From assembly GCA_001801485.1 (NCBI GenBank), contig MGXV01000063.1, forward strand, positions 4,997-27,023: 22,027 nt of DNA, given 5' to 3'. This stretch comes from Gammaproteobacteria bacterium RIFCSPHIGHO2_12_FULL_37_14. GTDB lineage: Bacteria; Pseudomonadota; Gammaproteobacteria; DSM-16500. A model generated the notes under the pieces. It had not been told where the DNA came from, did not search any database, and worked only from the letters and a program-made list of their open reading frames with translations. The position numbers and the translations under genes are program-made. Shown here one piece after another: positions 1 to 9,900 of the stretch; position 1 is the stretch's first letter; the number at the start of each line of letters is the position of its first letter.

Positions 1-378
1 GCCGGCACACATATCAAACGCAGACCAACAAGTAAAATAACTATTGGTGATTGGGCTCATCGGCGGATACGATGGTGTGTATTCATCTTCTGCTTCCACA
101 AAAGAATTGTTTAATTTCCGACTATCAGGGTGCGCTGAAAACTGATTAATAAAATCTGCGATACGATTTTGCGCATCCACATAGATGGCATGCAATGGAT
201 CCAAATGCGTCAAATCTTTATCTTTATATGATTGCTCCAATTCTTGATTGTATGCTTTTGCTATTCTCCAATCATTTAGATTAATCACTTTAGTTTTCGC
301 ATATTTGGAAACAGACCTAATAAATTTTTGTGCTATTGGGCCTGATGTCTCACGCGATATTTTTTGTTTTTCTGTCAT
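1..378 (-). CDS. Unrecognised protein downstream of the SNF2 helicase, N-terminal 126 residues only
   Basis: An open frame reads from ATG at 378 leftward through the edge with no stop, giving 126 residues and no C terminus. A GAAGG ribosome-binding-like stretch lies about 10 bases upstream of the ATG. The N terminus is charged (MTEKQKISRE). A helical, Lys/Tyr/Asn-rich segment follows, then a distinctive proline/aromatic stretch near residues 104-121 (YTPSYPPMSPITNSYF followed by CW). No signal peptide, membrane segment or known domain is seen. The gene lies 47 bases downstream of the SNF2 gene on the same strand, so the two are probably co-transcribed and may act together. The function is unknown. 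That the frame is a real gene is fairly certain from its length, its ribosome site and its operon position. Confidence 0.7.
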   Translation of the reverse strand, partial: MTEKQKISRETSGPIAQKFIRSVSKYAKTKVINLNDWRIAKAYNQELEQSYKDKDLTHLDPLHAIYVDAQNRIADFINQFSAHPDSRKLNNSFVEAEDEYTPSYPPMSPITNSYFTCWSAFDMCAG

Positions 379-425
379 AATTTTTTTACCTTCACTTTTC
401 CTGCTGTCATGAATAATCTCTTGCG

Positions 426-3400
426 TTATTTAGCATAAGAGGCATTAATTAAGCTCATTAGATCCTCGTTAGACAATTTACCGCTTATGCCTTGCCCGCT
501 TAATAGTTCATTGGCTAAATTCCGCTTATGTTCATGCATATTTAATATCTTTTCTTCGATTGTATTTTGCATGATAAATCGATAAATGGTTACTGGACGT
601 TCCTGTCCGATGCGATGTGCTCTATCAGAAGCTTGATCTTCAACCGCTGGATTCCACCACGGATCAAGATGAATCACATAGTCCGCTGCAGTTAAATTTA
701 AACCGCTACCACCTGCTTTTAGGCTTAAAAGAAATAAATCACCTTCACCGGATTGAAAAGCTTCGACTGATTTTTTTCGATTGGCGGGTGAAGTTGAGCC
801 ATCGAGATATTGATAATTAATTTTCTCGCTCTCAACACGCGCTCGTACAATATTTAGGAATGAAACGTACTGGCTAAATACCAGCGCTTTATGACCATTA
901 TCAATGATGTTTTTACAGGTTTCGATAAATGCATTGAGCTTTGAGTTTTCAATCGACAACGATTTATCAATAAGGGAGCTGTCACAACACGCTTGACGTA
1001 ATTTTGTAATTTCAGCAAGTACGCCAATACGATTGTTTGCTGTCATTAAACTTGCCATACGCTCTTCTGTTTTTCGGCGCAACGCCTCATAGAAAATTGC
1101 TTCTTCTTCTGACTGTTCGACACGAATCGTTTGCTCTGTTTTCGGCGGCAACTCAGTTAATACTTCTGATTTTAGTCGTCGTAAAATATAAGGAGAAACC
1201 AGTGTTTTTAATGCGTGTACTTTATCGGGCTCGAGTGAAGTCTCAATCGGTGTTGAATATTTGCTTTGAAACGATTTAATTGATCCAAGCAAACCAGGAT
1301 TAATAAAACTGAAAATACTCCACAATTCGCCTAAGTGGTTTTCAATTGGCGTACCTGATAAAGCAATGCGATTTTTTCCTTTTAATGCCATCACGTTTTT
1401 CCAGCGTTGTGTATTGGCATTTTTAATGGCTTGTGCTTCATCAAGAACAATGGTTTCCCACTGCTTATTGATGAGCAGTTCATCATTGTGTTGCAGTAAC
1501 CCATAACTACAAATAATTACGTCAAACTTACTAGCTTTTTTAACTAGCGTTGCGCGATCATCAGAATGTAAGTTATATGCTTTGAGGGTAGGGGCAAATT
1601 TATTTAATTCTTCTACCCAATTAAAAGCGACAGATGTGGGTGCAATCACCAATGAGGGACCGAGTGACGCGCGCTCTAATAAAAGTGCAATTGTTTGAAC
1701 AGTTTTTCCCAGTCCCATGTCATCAGCTAAACACGCGCCAATTCCCCAATGCGTTAGTCGTGACAAATAATGAAACCCTTCGATTTGATAGTCACGCAAT
1801 GTTGCCTGTAAAGTCGATGGCACTTTAGGGGCATGCTTTTTCATCGAGTGCATTTTTTTTAAATGAGCGATCCATCCTGCATCAAAGGTTGTGTTTTCCG
1901 CTTCTGCAACGATATCAGATAATACCTGCGCACCAAGTGAATTAATTTTATTACCATCTGATATAGCGTGCAGTATGCTGAGTTGTTTTTTTAATTGACT
2001 GGTTAATTCCAGAAACTCCCCATTTTGTAAGCGAACAAAACGTCCGACAGACCGCATATTAATGGCGTCCAGAAAATCTTGCATAGCAAGTACGTCACCA
2101 TCATCGAAGGTGATTTTCCCCTTATATTCAAACCAATTATTAACGGATGCAATATTCAATGAAAGATTACCGGATGATATTTTTTGTTTTATTCTAAATG
2201 TTTGCCCTTGTGGCCATTCAATAACGACAGAAGAAAGCGCTGCATAGTGTTGCAACTCAGATAATGCTTCGAGCGTTTCTTCAGGTGTGTCAATTTGATA
2301 TTCAGAAGGTTCAATTTCATGATGCGCCAAACTTTGACACTTCAACAATAGATTTAATTGGCTGCTTTTTTCAAGTGAAAAATCACGCAAAACACGTACT
2401 CGACTCTCAACACCATGTTCAACGACAAGCGCCATGACACTTTCTTTTCCTTGCCCACTCTTGCAATAGGTGCCCTGATTAGGTAATGGTCTCACCCATA
2501 ACGTAGCGCGTACACCTTCTTTTGTCGGTAGCAATTGAACGCAAGGTGTGGGATCCCCTGCGATTTCTGGAATAATATCTTTGATACCAACATGAATATG
2601 AATATCTTTTTTAGCATGTTGAATGACGCGCAGTACTTTTTCTTTGGCGATAAGAGGAACGGTCATCCCTGATTTTGTTAATACTTGTGCAATGTTCAAA
2701 AATGCAGATGAAAAATCAATGACACGATATTTATTTAAACTTTCTGGTTCAATAATCAACCCTACTCCTGGCAACCAATGTGACAAAGTAAATTGATACC
2801 CTTTATTATTTTCCTCAATGTGTAACTCTGGCTCTGCGCGTACCAGCTCAATTGCAACTTCTTTGTTATTTTGATGTGCGATATTTGTATTTCCAGTCAG
2901 TGCTAATATTGCGCGAGTATTATCAAACGCATACTGAGAATGATGACCCCAGCCAATACGCTCTTCAACGATACAAGCGCTCACTTTTTTATCCGCTTCA
3001 GTTAAATAATCAAGTTGAGCGTTCTCATGATAGTTTTTTAATTTACTTAAACTAATTGCTTTTCCAGAGCTCCATTGCCCTGATTTATTTGAACACTGCT
3101 CAATCACATTAACACGTTGTTTATCGGTATCAATCAACCATAAAAGACGTTTTGCTTTGTCAGAAACTGTGTTGTTGATGACACCATCTCCTAGTAGCAA
3201 ACCTTCTAGCGTCTGCAAACTATATTCCCATTCATCTTTTATATTAATTAATTCTAAAAGGCGTAATGTGATCTCGCTTTTTTCTAAAAAAGCCTGTGAC
3301 TCAGCTTGATATTTCTCAATTTTTTCTAACAATTCATAAAGAATATGTGCTGCCATAAGATGGTTTTTTTGAATGAATTGCATTACAAAGATATGCAATT

Positions 3401-4628
3401 GATCGCACGAATTCGCAATGTAATTTTTATCTGTTACAAAACGCAACAAGCAACAAATAGCGAGAGATAATGGCTGAATTGATGAATAATCTACATGTTT
3501 TAAAAGCTCTTTTAAATAACGCGAAATCTCTTTTTGTTCGCCTTTTTCAATTCCTATAATAACATACAAAAATTTATAAACTGATTTCATTGGCAGAAGC
3601 AATCCCGTCTGCTCTGAATATTTATTGTATTGATCTAAATTAATAGTGAGTTGCGTGATATTTTTATCAACATAAGCTAAACTTAAAGTTTGAAATATAC
3701 CGAGAATATTGTCAAAATAATAAGAACGCGCGCCAAATTCTTTTCTGATTGCAATTAAAGCGAGGCGATACGAAGCACTTGCTGTTTCCATATCATTTTT
3801 TAAAAATGCAATGGTTGCTTTTAACGCTAAAGAAAATCCAGATTTTTGATCTTTAATGTTAGTGCAATGCAAATTTACTTGATTAATGTTTCCTAGCGAT
3901 ATATGAATAATGGCACTGTAATAATGTAAAATGTCGTGATCAATGCCATTAATGTCCACTTGTTTAAATAAGAACAGAATTTCATTGTGATTAAAATCGG
4001 CTGATTCTTCGCAATAATAATGTCGCAATAAGGCGATGCAAATAAATGATTGAATGATTTTATTTCTAGAATGAAACCAGATTTCTCCGATAAAACTAGT
4101 ATTGAAAATATCCCGCAGGTAGTCTGCTATGCGATTACAATAAATGAGACTGATTGGGTGTGCCGTAAAATGATCCGATTCATTACCATAAACAGCCTTC
4201 ATAAGACGCACACGTATTTTTGTTTTGTCTTCGTGAAAATAACGACGATTTTTTAACTCTGAAAAATCAGGAATTTCATTTCCATATAATTTATCAACGA
4301 TAGAAAAAACCCACTTAAGTTCGTCATCTTCAGTCAACACCAAAAGTACATGATGCAATTCTTTTGGGATTAAAAAGTCTCGTTTATTTAACGAAAAATT
4401 TAATTTAACGATTTTTGCTAGGCGGTCTTGATAAAGTGCATCTGTTAGCACACGGCCTTTTTCATCGACAATGTCTGATTTTATGATTTCATTTATAAGA
4501 GTTGATTCGAACCACCCACGATCAATGCTTTGATGACATATAATGCGGAGCGCAATTAATCTCCTATCTAGTGTCGGCAATGTTTTAAATAGCTCACACA
4601 GATCTTTTTTTTGTTTTTCCGATAGCAT
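426..4628 (-). CDS. Large SNF2/Rad54-family ATPase (DEAD/DEAH-like helicase), transposon cargo
   Basis: The 1400-residue protein has a C-terminal SNF2 motor from about residue 945. It shows Walker A (DDMGLGKT, Lys975), a Walker B DEAQ box (1063-1066), the SGTPIEN motif III, the RRLKSEV segment between the two lobes, and helicase motifs V and VI (GGSGLNLT, then SDRAHRIGQ at about 1334-1342). SNF2 proteins translocate on double-stranded DNA using ATP and remodel protein-DNA complexes. The first ~900 residues are unlike the usual motor. Residues 1 to about 500 look all-helical and repeat-like (possibly TPR/solenoid), followed by mixed beta-rich sequence. No SWIM zinc finger or nuclease motif is seen. 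The start at ATG 4628 has AAGAGA upstream. The gene begins 21 bases after tnpT ends and is followed 47 bases later by an unknown gene, giving a tnpT-snf2-unknown transcription unit. The family is certain; the biological role (defence, DNA repair or transposon maintenance) is not. Confidence 0.93.
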   Translation of the reverse strand: MLSEKQKKDLCELFKTLPTLDRRLIALRIICHQSIDRGWFESTLINEIIKSDIVDEKGRVLTDALYQDRLAKIVKLNFSLNKRDFLIPKELHHVLLVLTEDDELKWVFSIVDKLYGNEIPDFSELKNRRYFHEDKTKIRVRLMKAVYGNESDHFTAHPISLIYCNRIADYLRDIFNTSFIGEIWFHSRNKIIQSFICIALLRHYYCEESADFNHNEILFLFKQVDINGIDHDILHYYSAIIHISLGNINQVNLHCTNIKDQKSGFSLALKATIAFLKNDMETASASYRLALIAIRKEFGARSYYFDNILGIFQTLSLAYVDKNITQLTINLDQYNKYSEQTGLLLPMKSVYKFLYVIIGIEKGEQKEISRYLKELLKHVDYSSIQPLSLAICCLLRFVTDKNYIANSCDQLHIFVMQFIQKNHLMAAHILYELLEKIEKYQAESQAFLEKSEITLRLLELINIKDEWEYSLQTLEGLLLGDGVINNTVSDKAKRLLWLIDTDKQRVNVIEQCSNKSGQWSSGKAISLSKLKNYHENAQLDYLTEADKKVSACIVEERIGWGHHSQYAFDNTRAILALTGNTNIAHQNNKEVAIELVRAEPELHIEENNKGYQFTLSHWLPGVGLIIEPESLNKYRVIDFSSAFLNIAQVLTKSGMTVPLIAKEKVLRVIQHAKKDIHIHVGIKDIIPEIAGDPTPCVQLLPTKEGVRATLWVRPLPNQGTYCKSGQGKESVMALVVEHGVESRVRVLRDFSLEKSSQLNLLLKCQSLAHHEIEPSEYQIDTPEETLEALSELQHYAALSSVVIEWPQGQTFRIKQKISSGNLSLNIASVNNWFEYKGKITFDDGDVLAMQDFLDAINMRSVGRFVRLQNGEFLELTSQLKKQLSILHAISDGNKINSLGAQVLSDIVAEAENTTFDAGWIAHLKKMHSMKKHAPKVPSTLQATLRDYQIEGFHYLSRLTHWGIGACLADDMGLGKTVQTIALLLERASLGPSLVIAPTSVAFNWVEELNKFAPTLKAYNLHSDDRATLVKKASKFDVIICSYGLLQHNDELLINKQWETIVLDEAQAIKNANTQRWKNVMALKGKNRIALSGTPIENHLGELWSIFSFINPGLLGSIKSFQSKYSTPIETSLEPDKVHALKTLVSPYILRRLKSEVLTELPPKTEQTIRVEQSEEEAIFYEALRRKTEERMASLMTANNRIGVLAEITKLRQACCDSSLIDKSLSIENSKLNAFIETCKNIIDNGHKALVFSQYVSFLNIVRARVESEKINYQYLDGSTSPANRKKSVEAFQSGEGDLFLLSLKAGGSGLNLTAADYVIHLDPWWNPAVEDQASDRAHRIGQERPVTIYRFIMQNTIEEKILNMHEHKRNLANELLSGQGISGKLSNEDLMSLINASYAK

Positions 4629-4649
4629 ACTTATCTCTTTAGATTTTTA

Positions 4650-5717
4650 TTAATTTTTAACAAAATGACTGGTAACTTGTTTTAATTGCCCAAACAACTG
4701 CGCTTTTTCTTGACCTAAAAGCCACTTGTCATGCGCTAATATTTTATTTTGTTGTGATGCGTTGATTAATTCTTTTTGAAGTGTCGCTAATTGCAAATTC
4801 AAAACAGAATTTTGTGTCTGTAAATCCACCATAATTTTTGATTGCTCTTCACGCGACGCATCAATTTTTTCAAACTGCGATTTCCAGTGCTGTTGTGACT
4901 CTGTTTTTTGTACCATCGCGTTATTTGCAATGGTTAATTCTTCGGAAACTGACTCATGTTTTTTGGTTATTTTTTCAAGTTTATCTTGCATGCTTTTTTG
5001 CGCAGATTGTAGCTCATGTTGTAATTGCTGCAACTGATTATTTTGTTGTTTGAGCGCATCATTTTCGCATTTTAATTGCTGCATTGTTTGTGAAAGCACT
5101 TGCGTTTGATTTTCAAAGCGCTGTAATTCTTGTTGTCGCTGCTCAAGTGACGCCGCACGATAATGTTCTAAATTGGCTTGTGTTTGCTGATTTTGTTTAT
5201 GCAGTTCGTCAACACGCGCTTGCTTGTCAGTCAATTGTTGCAATAAACCATCGCTGCGGGCATTGATCGCTGCTATTTCAGATGCTGATTTGTGAATAAT
5301 TTGTTCAAGTGCTAATTTTTCTTGCGTCAAAGCATCACGATCGTTTTTCAATCGATCTACAGACTGAAACAGCTGGGCATTATCTTTTTGTACCTGAGTG
5401 ATCGTTTGTTTGTTTTTCTCAAGCTCATTTGCAGATTCGCTTTTAATTGAATCAACTTTTGTTTCAGCCTGCAGAATAACGCGCTCCCACAATCCTTTGA
5501 GCAATCCAATCAATTCTTCGGGTATTTTTTCCTTGGTTGCGAGCTGCTGCAGTGGGTCTTGTTTTGTACGAAAAACCCGCAAATGCGTGCCGATGGTGCT
5601 ATTGCTACCTGTTTTTAATTTTGCGCGTATGCGTTCAATCGTTGGTTCAAGACCGCTTGCAATAATTTCTTGCGCCGCTGTTTCTACTTCAAAATATGTT
5701 ACACCGGGTCTTGTCAT
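4650..5717 (-). CDS. tnpT: KfrA-like coiled-coil DNA-binding protein, cointegrate resolution protein T (TnpT-like)
   Basis: The 355-residue protein starts at ATG 5717 with AAGGA seven bases upstream. Residues 1-115 match the KfrA N-terminal DNA-binding type: a winged-helix-like segment with the GSNSTIGTHLRVFR signature near residues 37-50. From about residue 75 to 345 it is a long Gln/Lys/Glu-rich coiled coil with almost no Pro or Gly. In Tn4651-type elements TnpT binds the resolution site and helps the tyrosine recombinase TnpS. Here the gene is divergent from tnpS across a 202-base gap containing repeats, exactly that arrangement. KfrA itself is a plasmid autoregulator, so this protein may also control its own promoter and, through it, the downstream cargo. 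Assignment as TnpT rather than a plasmid KfrA rests on the tnpS/tnpA neighbours. Confidence 0.85.
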   Translation of the reverse strand: MTRPGVTYFEVETAAQEIIASGLEPTIERIRAKLKTGSNSTIGTHLRVFRTKQDPLQQLATKEKIPEELIGLLKGLWERVILQAETKVDSIKSESANELEKNKQTITQVQKDNAQLFQSVDRLKNDRDALTQEKLALEQIIHKSASEIAAINARSDGLLQQLTDKQARVDELHKQNQQTQANLEHYRAASLEQRQQELQRFENQTQVLSQTMQQLKCENDALKQQNNQLQQLQHELQSAQKSMQDKLEKITKKHESVSEELTIANNAMVQKTESQQHWKSQFEKIDASREEQSKIMVDLQTQNSVLNLQLATLQKELINASQQNKILAHDKWLLGQEKAQLFGQLKQVTSHFVKN

Positions 5718-5919
5718 TGGTGCGTCCTTGTTTTAGTCACCGTGTTTTTTCATGTTATGTATCATTAAACATGTTTTATCATTAACACAAAATTTATGTT
5801 GCGCATTCTACGCACGATTCTATATTCCAGTAAACAGTTTTATCTGTAGCTAAACAAAAAAATGCAGCGTATCTTTCGTGTCGAGTTTTCAAAAGGACGG
5901 ATTATCAGGAGATTTTATT
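5718..5919. promoter_or_regulatory. Putative resolution (res/rst) and divergent promoter region between tnpT and tnpS
   Basis: This short gap separates divergent tnpT and tnpS and holds several repeats. A 9-base direct repeat TATCATTAA lies at 5760-5768 and 5777-5785, 17 bases apart. The inverted pair CATGTT (5751-5756) and AACATG (5768-5773) overlaps the first copy. ATTCTA is repeated at 5805-5810 and 5817-5822, next to TGCG/CGCA inverted half-sites. TAAACA recurs at 5831 and 5851. In Tn4651-type elements this is where TnpS recombines and TnpT binds, so these repeats are candidates for the core and accessory sites. The assignment is by position and repeats only. Confidence 0.55.
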
Positions 5920-6900
5920 TTGGATAAATTCATTGATGAAATAATAACAGCGCCAGCATCAATCAATCATGTGCCGCAAAATCCTTATCTGCATGCGGCT
6001 ACAAGTGACAACACACGACAAGCGTATCAGAACGACATCAAACATTTTGTCGCATGGGGCGGCTTATTGCCAGCATCAGCGGATATCGTTATTGCTTATC
6101 TGCAGGCATTTGCCACAACACTTAATCCACGAACGCTCGTGCGACGATTAACGGCAATTAAACACTGGCACACCTACCAAGGATTTTTTGACCCGACATC
6201 AAACCCTAATGTGCGTAAGACATTGACCGGCATTATGCATGTGCATGGTACTCCAAAAGAAAAAGCACCGGCACTGACGATAGAGAATCTTGTCAGCATG
6301 ACGACATTTTTGAAAGCGCAAAATAAATTAAGCGCATGGCGCAACAACGCCATTTTACAGGTTGGATTTTTTGGCGCTTTTCGTGTGAGTGAATTAATCA
6401 ACATTCATGTCGAACACATTACGTTTTCAAAGGAAGGCATGGAAGTTTTAATTCCCAGATCGAAAACAGATCAAATTGGCGAGGGACAACACTGCGCCAT
6501 CCCCTATGGTGATGAGCAGTTATGCCCGGTGACTGCGCTCAAAGCCTGGTGTGAACATGCAGGCATTAGTGATGGCGTTATTTTTCGTGAAGTGGATAAG
6601 CATGGAAATATCGGCACAAAACCGCTCTCGGGTAAAAGCATCAGCATAATGATCAAAGCGGTTGCCAAAAACTGTCATCTGTCCGATGCAGATGATTTTA
6701 GCAGCCATTCGCTGCGCCGTGGATTTGCAACAACGGCAAGTCGTAGTGGCGCGCCAATTATGTCGATCATGCGCCAAGGTCGTTGGCGACATGAAGGCAC
6801 TGTGCTGGGCTACATAGAGGAGGGACAACGATTTGAAGCAAATGCGGCAAAAATAATTTTGCAAAAAGAACAAAAAGATAAACCAACTTCTTCGCCCTAA
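5920..6900 (+). CDS. tnpS: Tyrosine recombinase, cointegrate resolution protein S (TnpS-like)
   Basis: This is a tyrosine recombinase with a SAM-like N-terminal DNA-binding domain followed by a catalytic domain. Counting from the upstream GTG at 5878 (340 residues), the catalytic set is complete: Arg169 (GAFRVSEL), Lys196 (RSKTDQ), His277 and Arg280 (HSLRRGFA), Trp303 in the second His/Trp position (GRWRHEG), and nucleophile Tyr312 (LGYIEE). I prefer TTG 5920 (326 residues) as start because AGGAG sits eight bases upstream, whereas GTG 5878 has no ribosome site. The extra 14 residues are low-complexity and unneeded for the fold. In Tn4651 relatives TnpS resolves cointegrates at the site between tnpS and tnpT. 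It is separated from tnpA by about 57 bases, so the two are probably co-transcribed. An integron or phage integrase is less likely given these neighbours. Confidence 0.85.
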   Translation: MDKFIDEIITAPASINHVPQNPYLHAATSDNTRQAYQNDIKHFVAWGGLLPASADIVIAYLQAFATTLNPRTLVRRLTAIKHWHTYQGFFDPTSNPNVRKTLTGIMHVHGTPKEKAPALTIENLVSMTTFLKAQNKLSAWRNNAILQVGFFGAFRVSELINIHVEHITFSKEGMEVLIPRSKTDQIGEGQHCAIPYGDEQLCPVTALKAWCEHAGISDGVIFREVDKHGNIGTKPLSGKSISIMIKAVAKNCHLSDADDFSSHSLRRGFATTASRSGAPIMSIMRQGRWRHEGTVLGYIEEGQRFEANAAKIILQKEQKDKPTSSP

Positions 6901-6922
6901 TTTACTACGGATGGTGTTGCGG

Positions 6923-6946
6923 GGTTTGAGATTTTTTCAACAAACC
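6923..6946 (+). promoter_or_regulatory. Small inverted repeat just upstream of the tnpA ribosome site
   Basis: GGTTTG (6923-6928) and CAAACC (6941-6946) form a perfect 6-base stem with a 12-base T-rich loop. It ends two bases before the GGAG of the proposed tnpA start. An RNA hairpin here could tune transposase translation. It is short and may be chance. Confidence 0.25.
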
Positions 6947-6957
6947 TGGAGAACATC

Positions 6958-9900
6958 CTGACTACTCAAACAGATAAAACAAAACAAATCCGTTTATTAA
7001 ATGATTGCGAACGCGACGCCATTTACAAAATCCCTGATTTCATCATTGAAGAACGTAACCACTATTTTTATTTAAGTCAAAGCGAGGAGTCTGAATTAAA
7101 AGGAATGCGAATAAAATCACAAGTGCATTTTATCTTGCAGCTTGGATTTTTTAGAGCTAAACATTTATTGTTTGATTTTAAATTTCATGCCGTACGTGAA
7201 GATATAAAATATATTATGGCGCGCTATTTTCCAGATATAAAACAACCAAAGGTATTGCCGTCGCGCAATACCATCATTAAAAATAATCAACGCATTTTAA
7301 TGCTAAATAATTTTAGTGATTACACAACTGATACAAAAAATCTGGTTGAGGCAAGGCTCGCACAATCAATTCAACAGTTAAATAACCCGCAATCTATGCT
7401 GCGTGAATTATTAATTTATATGGAGAATGCAAAACTGTTGTTACCCAGTTACAGCACGTTACAAAATTTAATAGGATGCGCCATCACAACTGAAGAAAAA
7501 CGATTGAATCTGTGTGTTTCAAAAAATATCACTAAAAAATCAATCAAATTGATGAAGGAATTATTTGTAATACAGGACGATAAAAGTTTTTATGATTTAA
7601 CACTGTTAAAGCATTATCCGAAAAATTTCAATTTTAAGATCATACAGGCAGAGTTAGAAAAACACGCGAGTTATTATCCACTATATAGTTTTGCAAAACG
7701 TTTGTTACCAAAACTTGCGATATCGGAGCAAAATATTATTTATTACGCCTCTCTTGTTGATCATTATCAAGTGCAAGCATTAAAGCGACTTGGCGCTGAA
7801 AAGCGCTATCTTTATCTTCTTTGCTACGCCTATCATCGCTTTCAAAAAATGAATGATCAATTAATTGAGACATTTATTCACTATGTGGATGCCTACAACA
7901 AAGAAGCCAAAGCATACGCAAAATTACGTGCCGGTGAGGTCAATACCGATATTAAAACAGAGCATGGCGCACCCACAAAAACCTTAATTTATTGGTACTT
8001 TGATAAGTCGCTTTCAAAACTGGTATTTGGTGAACTTCAAAAACGCGCAGCCGACATTTTATCTCAAGATAAGATGATTTTAATGGGTGAATTTCTATCC
8101 AATGATGAGGTTGATAAAAAGCGATATGAGTGGGAATTTCACGATAAAAATTTTCAATCAATGGCTAAAAATTTGCGTCCGTTGATCAGGGTATTGGATT
8201 TTCAAGTGCAATCACATCACAAGGATTTATTGGATGGGTTTCGTTTTATTCAGGAGATATTTCAAAGTGAGAAATCATTAACGGATATTAAATTTTCTGA
8301 CTTTCCGATTGAAACAATACCGGCTCACTTAAAGCAATATTTAATTGATAAAGAGCAAGAAACAAATGAAGGTGATCCACAGACAAAATTCATTCATCCG
8401 CATCGATTTGAGTTTTGCGTCTATGATCAGCTAAATAAAAATATTGCAGCCAATAAAATTTATGCGAGTGATACAACGCAATACAAAAACTTTGAGGATG
8501 ATATTAAATTGAAAAAAACACAGAAAGAAAAAAAGAAATTGTTAAATTCATTGGATGCGCCGCGCTTAAATCGCACCGCAGAGGAAGTGCTTAATGAACT
8601 CGAATTGGAACTTGAAGCTAGGATTAAAGAGGTCAATGAACACATTAGCAGTGGAAAAAATAAATATATCAAAATAAAAGGCATTGGTGATCAGCGCACG
8701 TGGACTCTCCCGTATCAAAAAAAATCAGACGAATATAACAATCCATTCTACACTCAATTGGGCACAACAAGCCTTGTCGATATTATATTTTCGGTCAATG
8801 ATCAATGCCATTTCATGAAGCCATTTACGAACATTAAATCGCACTACGCAAAGACACAAAATGATTTAAAAGGATTGTGTGCTTGTATTATCGCCAATGC
8901 AACATGCCTCGGCACTTATAAAATGGGCGATTCTTCGGATATTCCGTACACTTTTTTACAAGCCATTGAGCAAAATCTTATTCGTCTTGAAACACTGCGT
9001 GAAGCCAATGATATTGTGAGTGACAGTTTTTCAAAACTTCCTATTTATCCGCACTATAATTTAGGCAATCAGTTGCATGGCAGCGCTGATGGGCAAAAAT
9101 TTAAAACACGTATGGATACATTTCAATCTCGATATTCGCCCAAGTACTATGGCTTGCAGAAGGGGGTCGCACCATACACGCTCGGAATAAATTATAATGC
9201 GGTGAATTGCATTGCGGACAAAGGTGCGCACGAGCACGAAAGCCATTTTTTGTTTGAGCTTATTCAAAGCAATACATCAGGCATTGGGCTTGATAGAGTC
9301 TCAACGGATACGGAAGGCAGCAATCAAATCATGTTCGCGCTGATGTATTTTGCAAATATCGATTACACGCCGTGCTATCGAAATCTGCCTAAAAAGACGA
9401 AGAAAATTTACGGATTTAAAAACAGAGAAGATTATCCGGCTGATTACTTGATCAAACAAATGTACAAGGTGAATAGAAAATTAATCATTGAGGAGTGGGA
9501 AAATATACGTGATATTGTGATGGCGATTCTCAGCAAGGAAGTGGAAATTGATGTCATCACAAGAAAGCTGTGCTCAAATGAATTGAATGGCAAAACAAAG
9601 CGCGCGTTGTGGGAATTTAATAATATACTTCGCAGCATTTATTTATTGCGGTATATTGACGATCCAATGTTGCGTCGATTTGTAAGGGCTGCATTGAACA
9701 GAATTGAAGCATATCATTTACTTCGCAGAAATATTGCTGACACTAACGGGGCAAATTTCCGGGGTGGGTCTGATGTGGAAGTGGCGATCTGGAATGAATG
9801 TGCAAGGCTCGTCGCCAATGTTGTGATGTATCACAACGCTTCATTGCTCTCGAAATTGATGGAGATCAAGGAGAAAAAGAGCGACTTGGCTTCCGCAGAG

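Noticed and set aside
1..425. Left terminal inverted repeat of the transposon in the window
   Set aside because: No copy of GGGGTTCCGTGAG is seen to the left of tnpT, and a coding frame runs through the left edge.
5398..5736. 112-codon plus-strand frame opposite tnpT
   Set aside because: It is antisense to the well-supported coiled-coil gene, has no family features and no ribosome site.
6520..6873. 117-codon minus-strand frame opposite tnpS
   Set aside because: It covers the catalytic domain of the recombinase on the other strand, and its Cys/His-rich composition is a by-product of the antisense reading.
6918..6926. GGGGTT near 6921 as an internal transposon end
   Set aside because: It lies between tnpS and tnpA, which belong together, and the following bases do not match the inferred right end.
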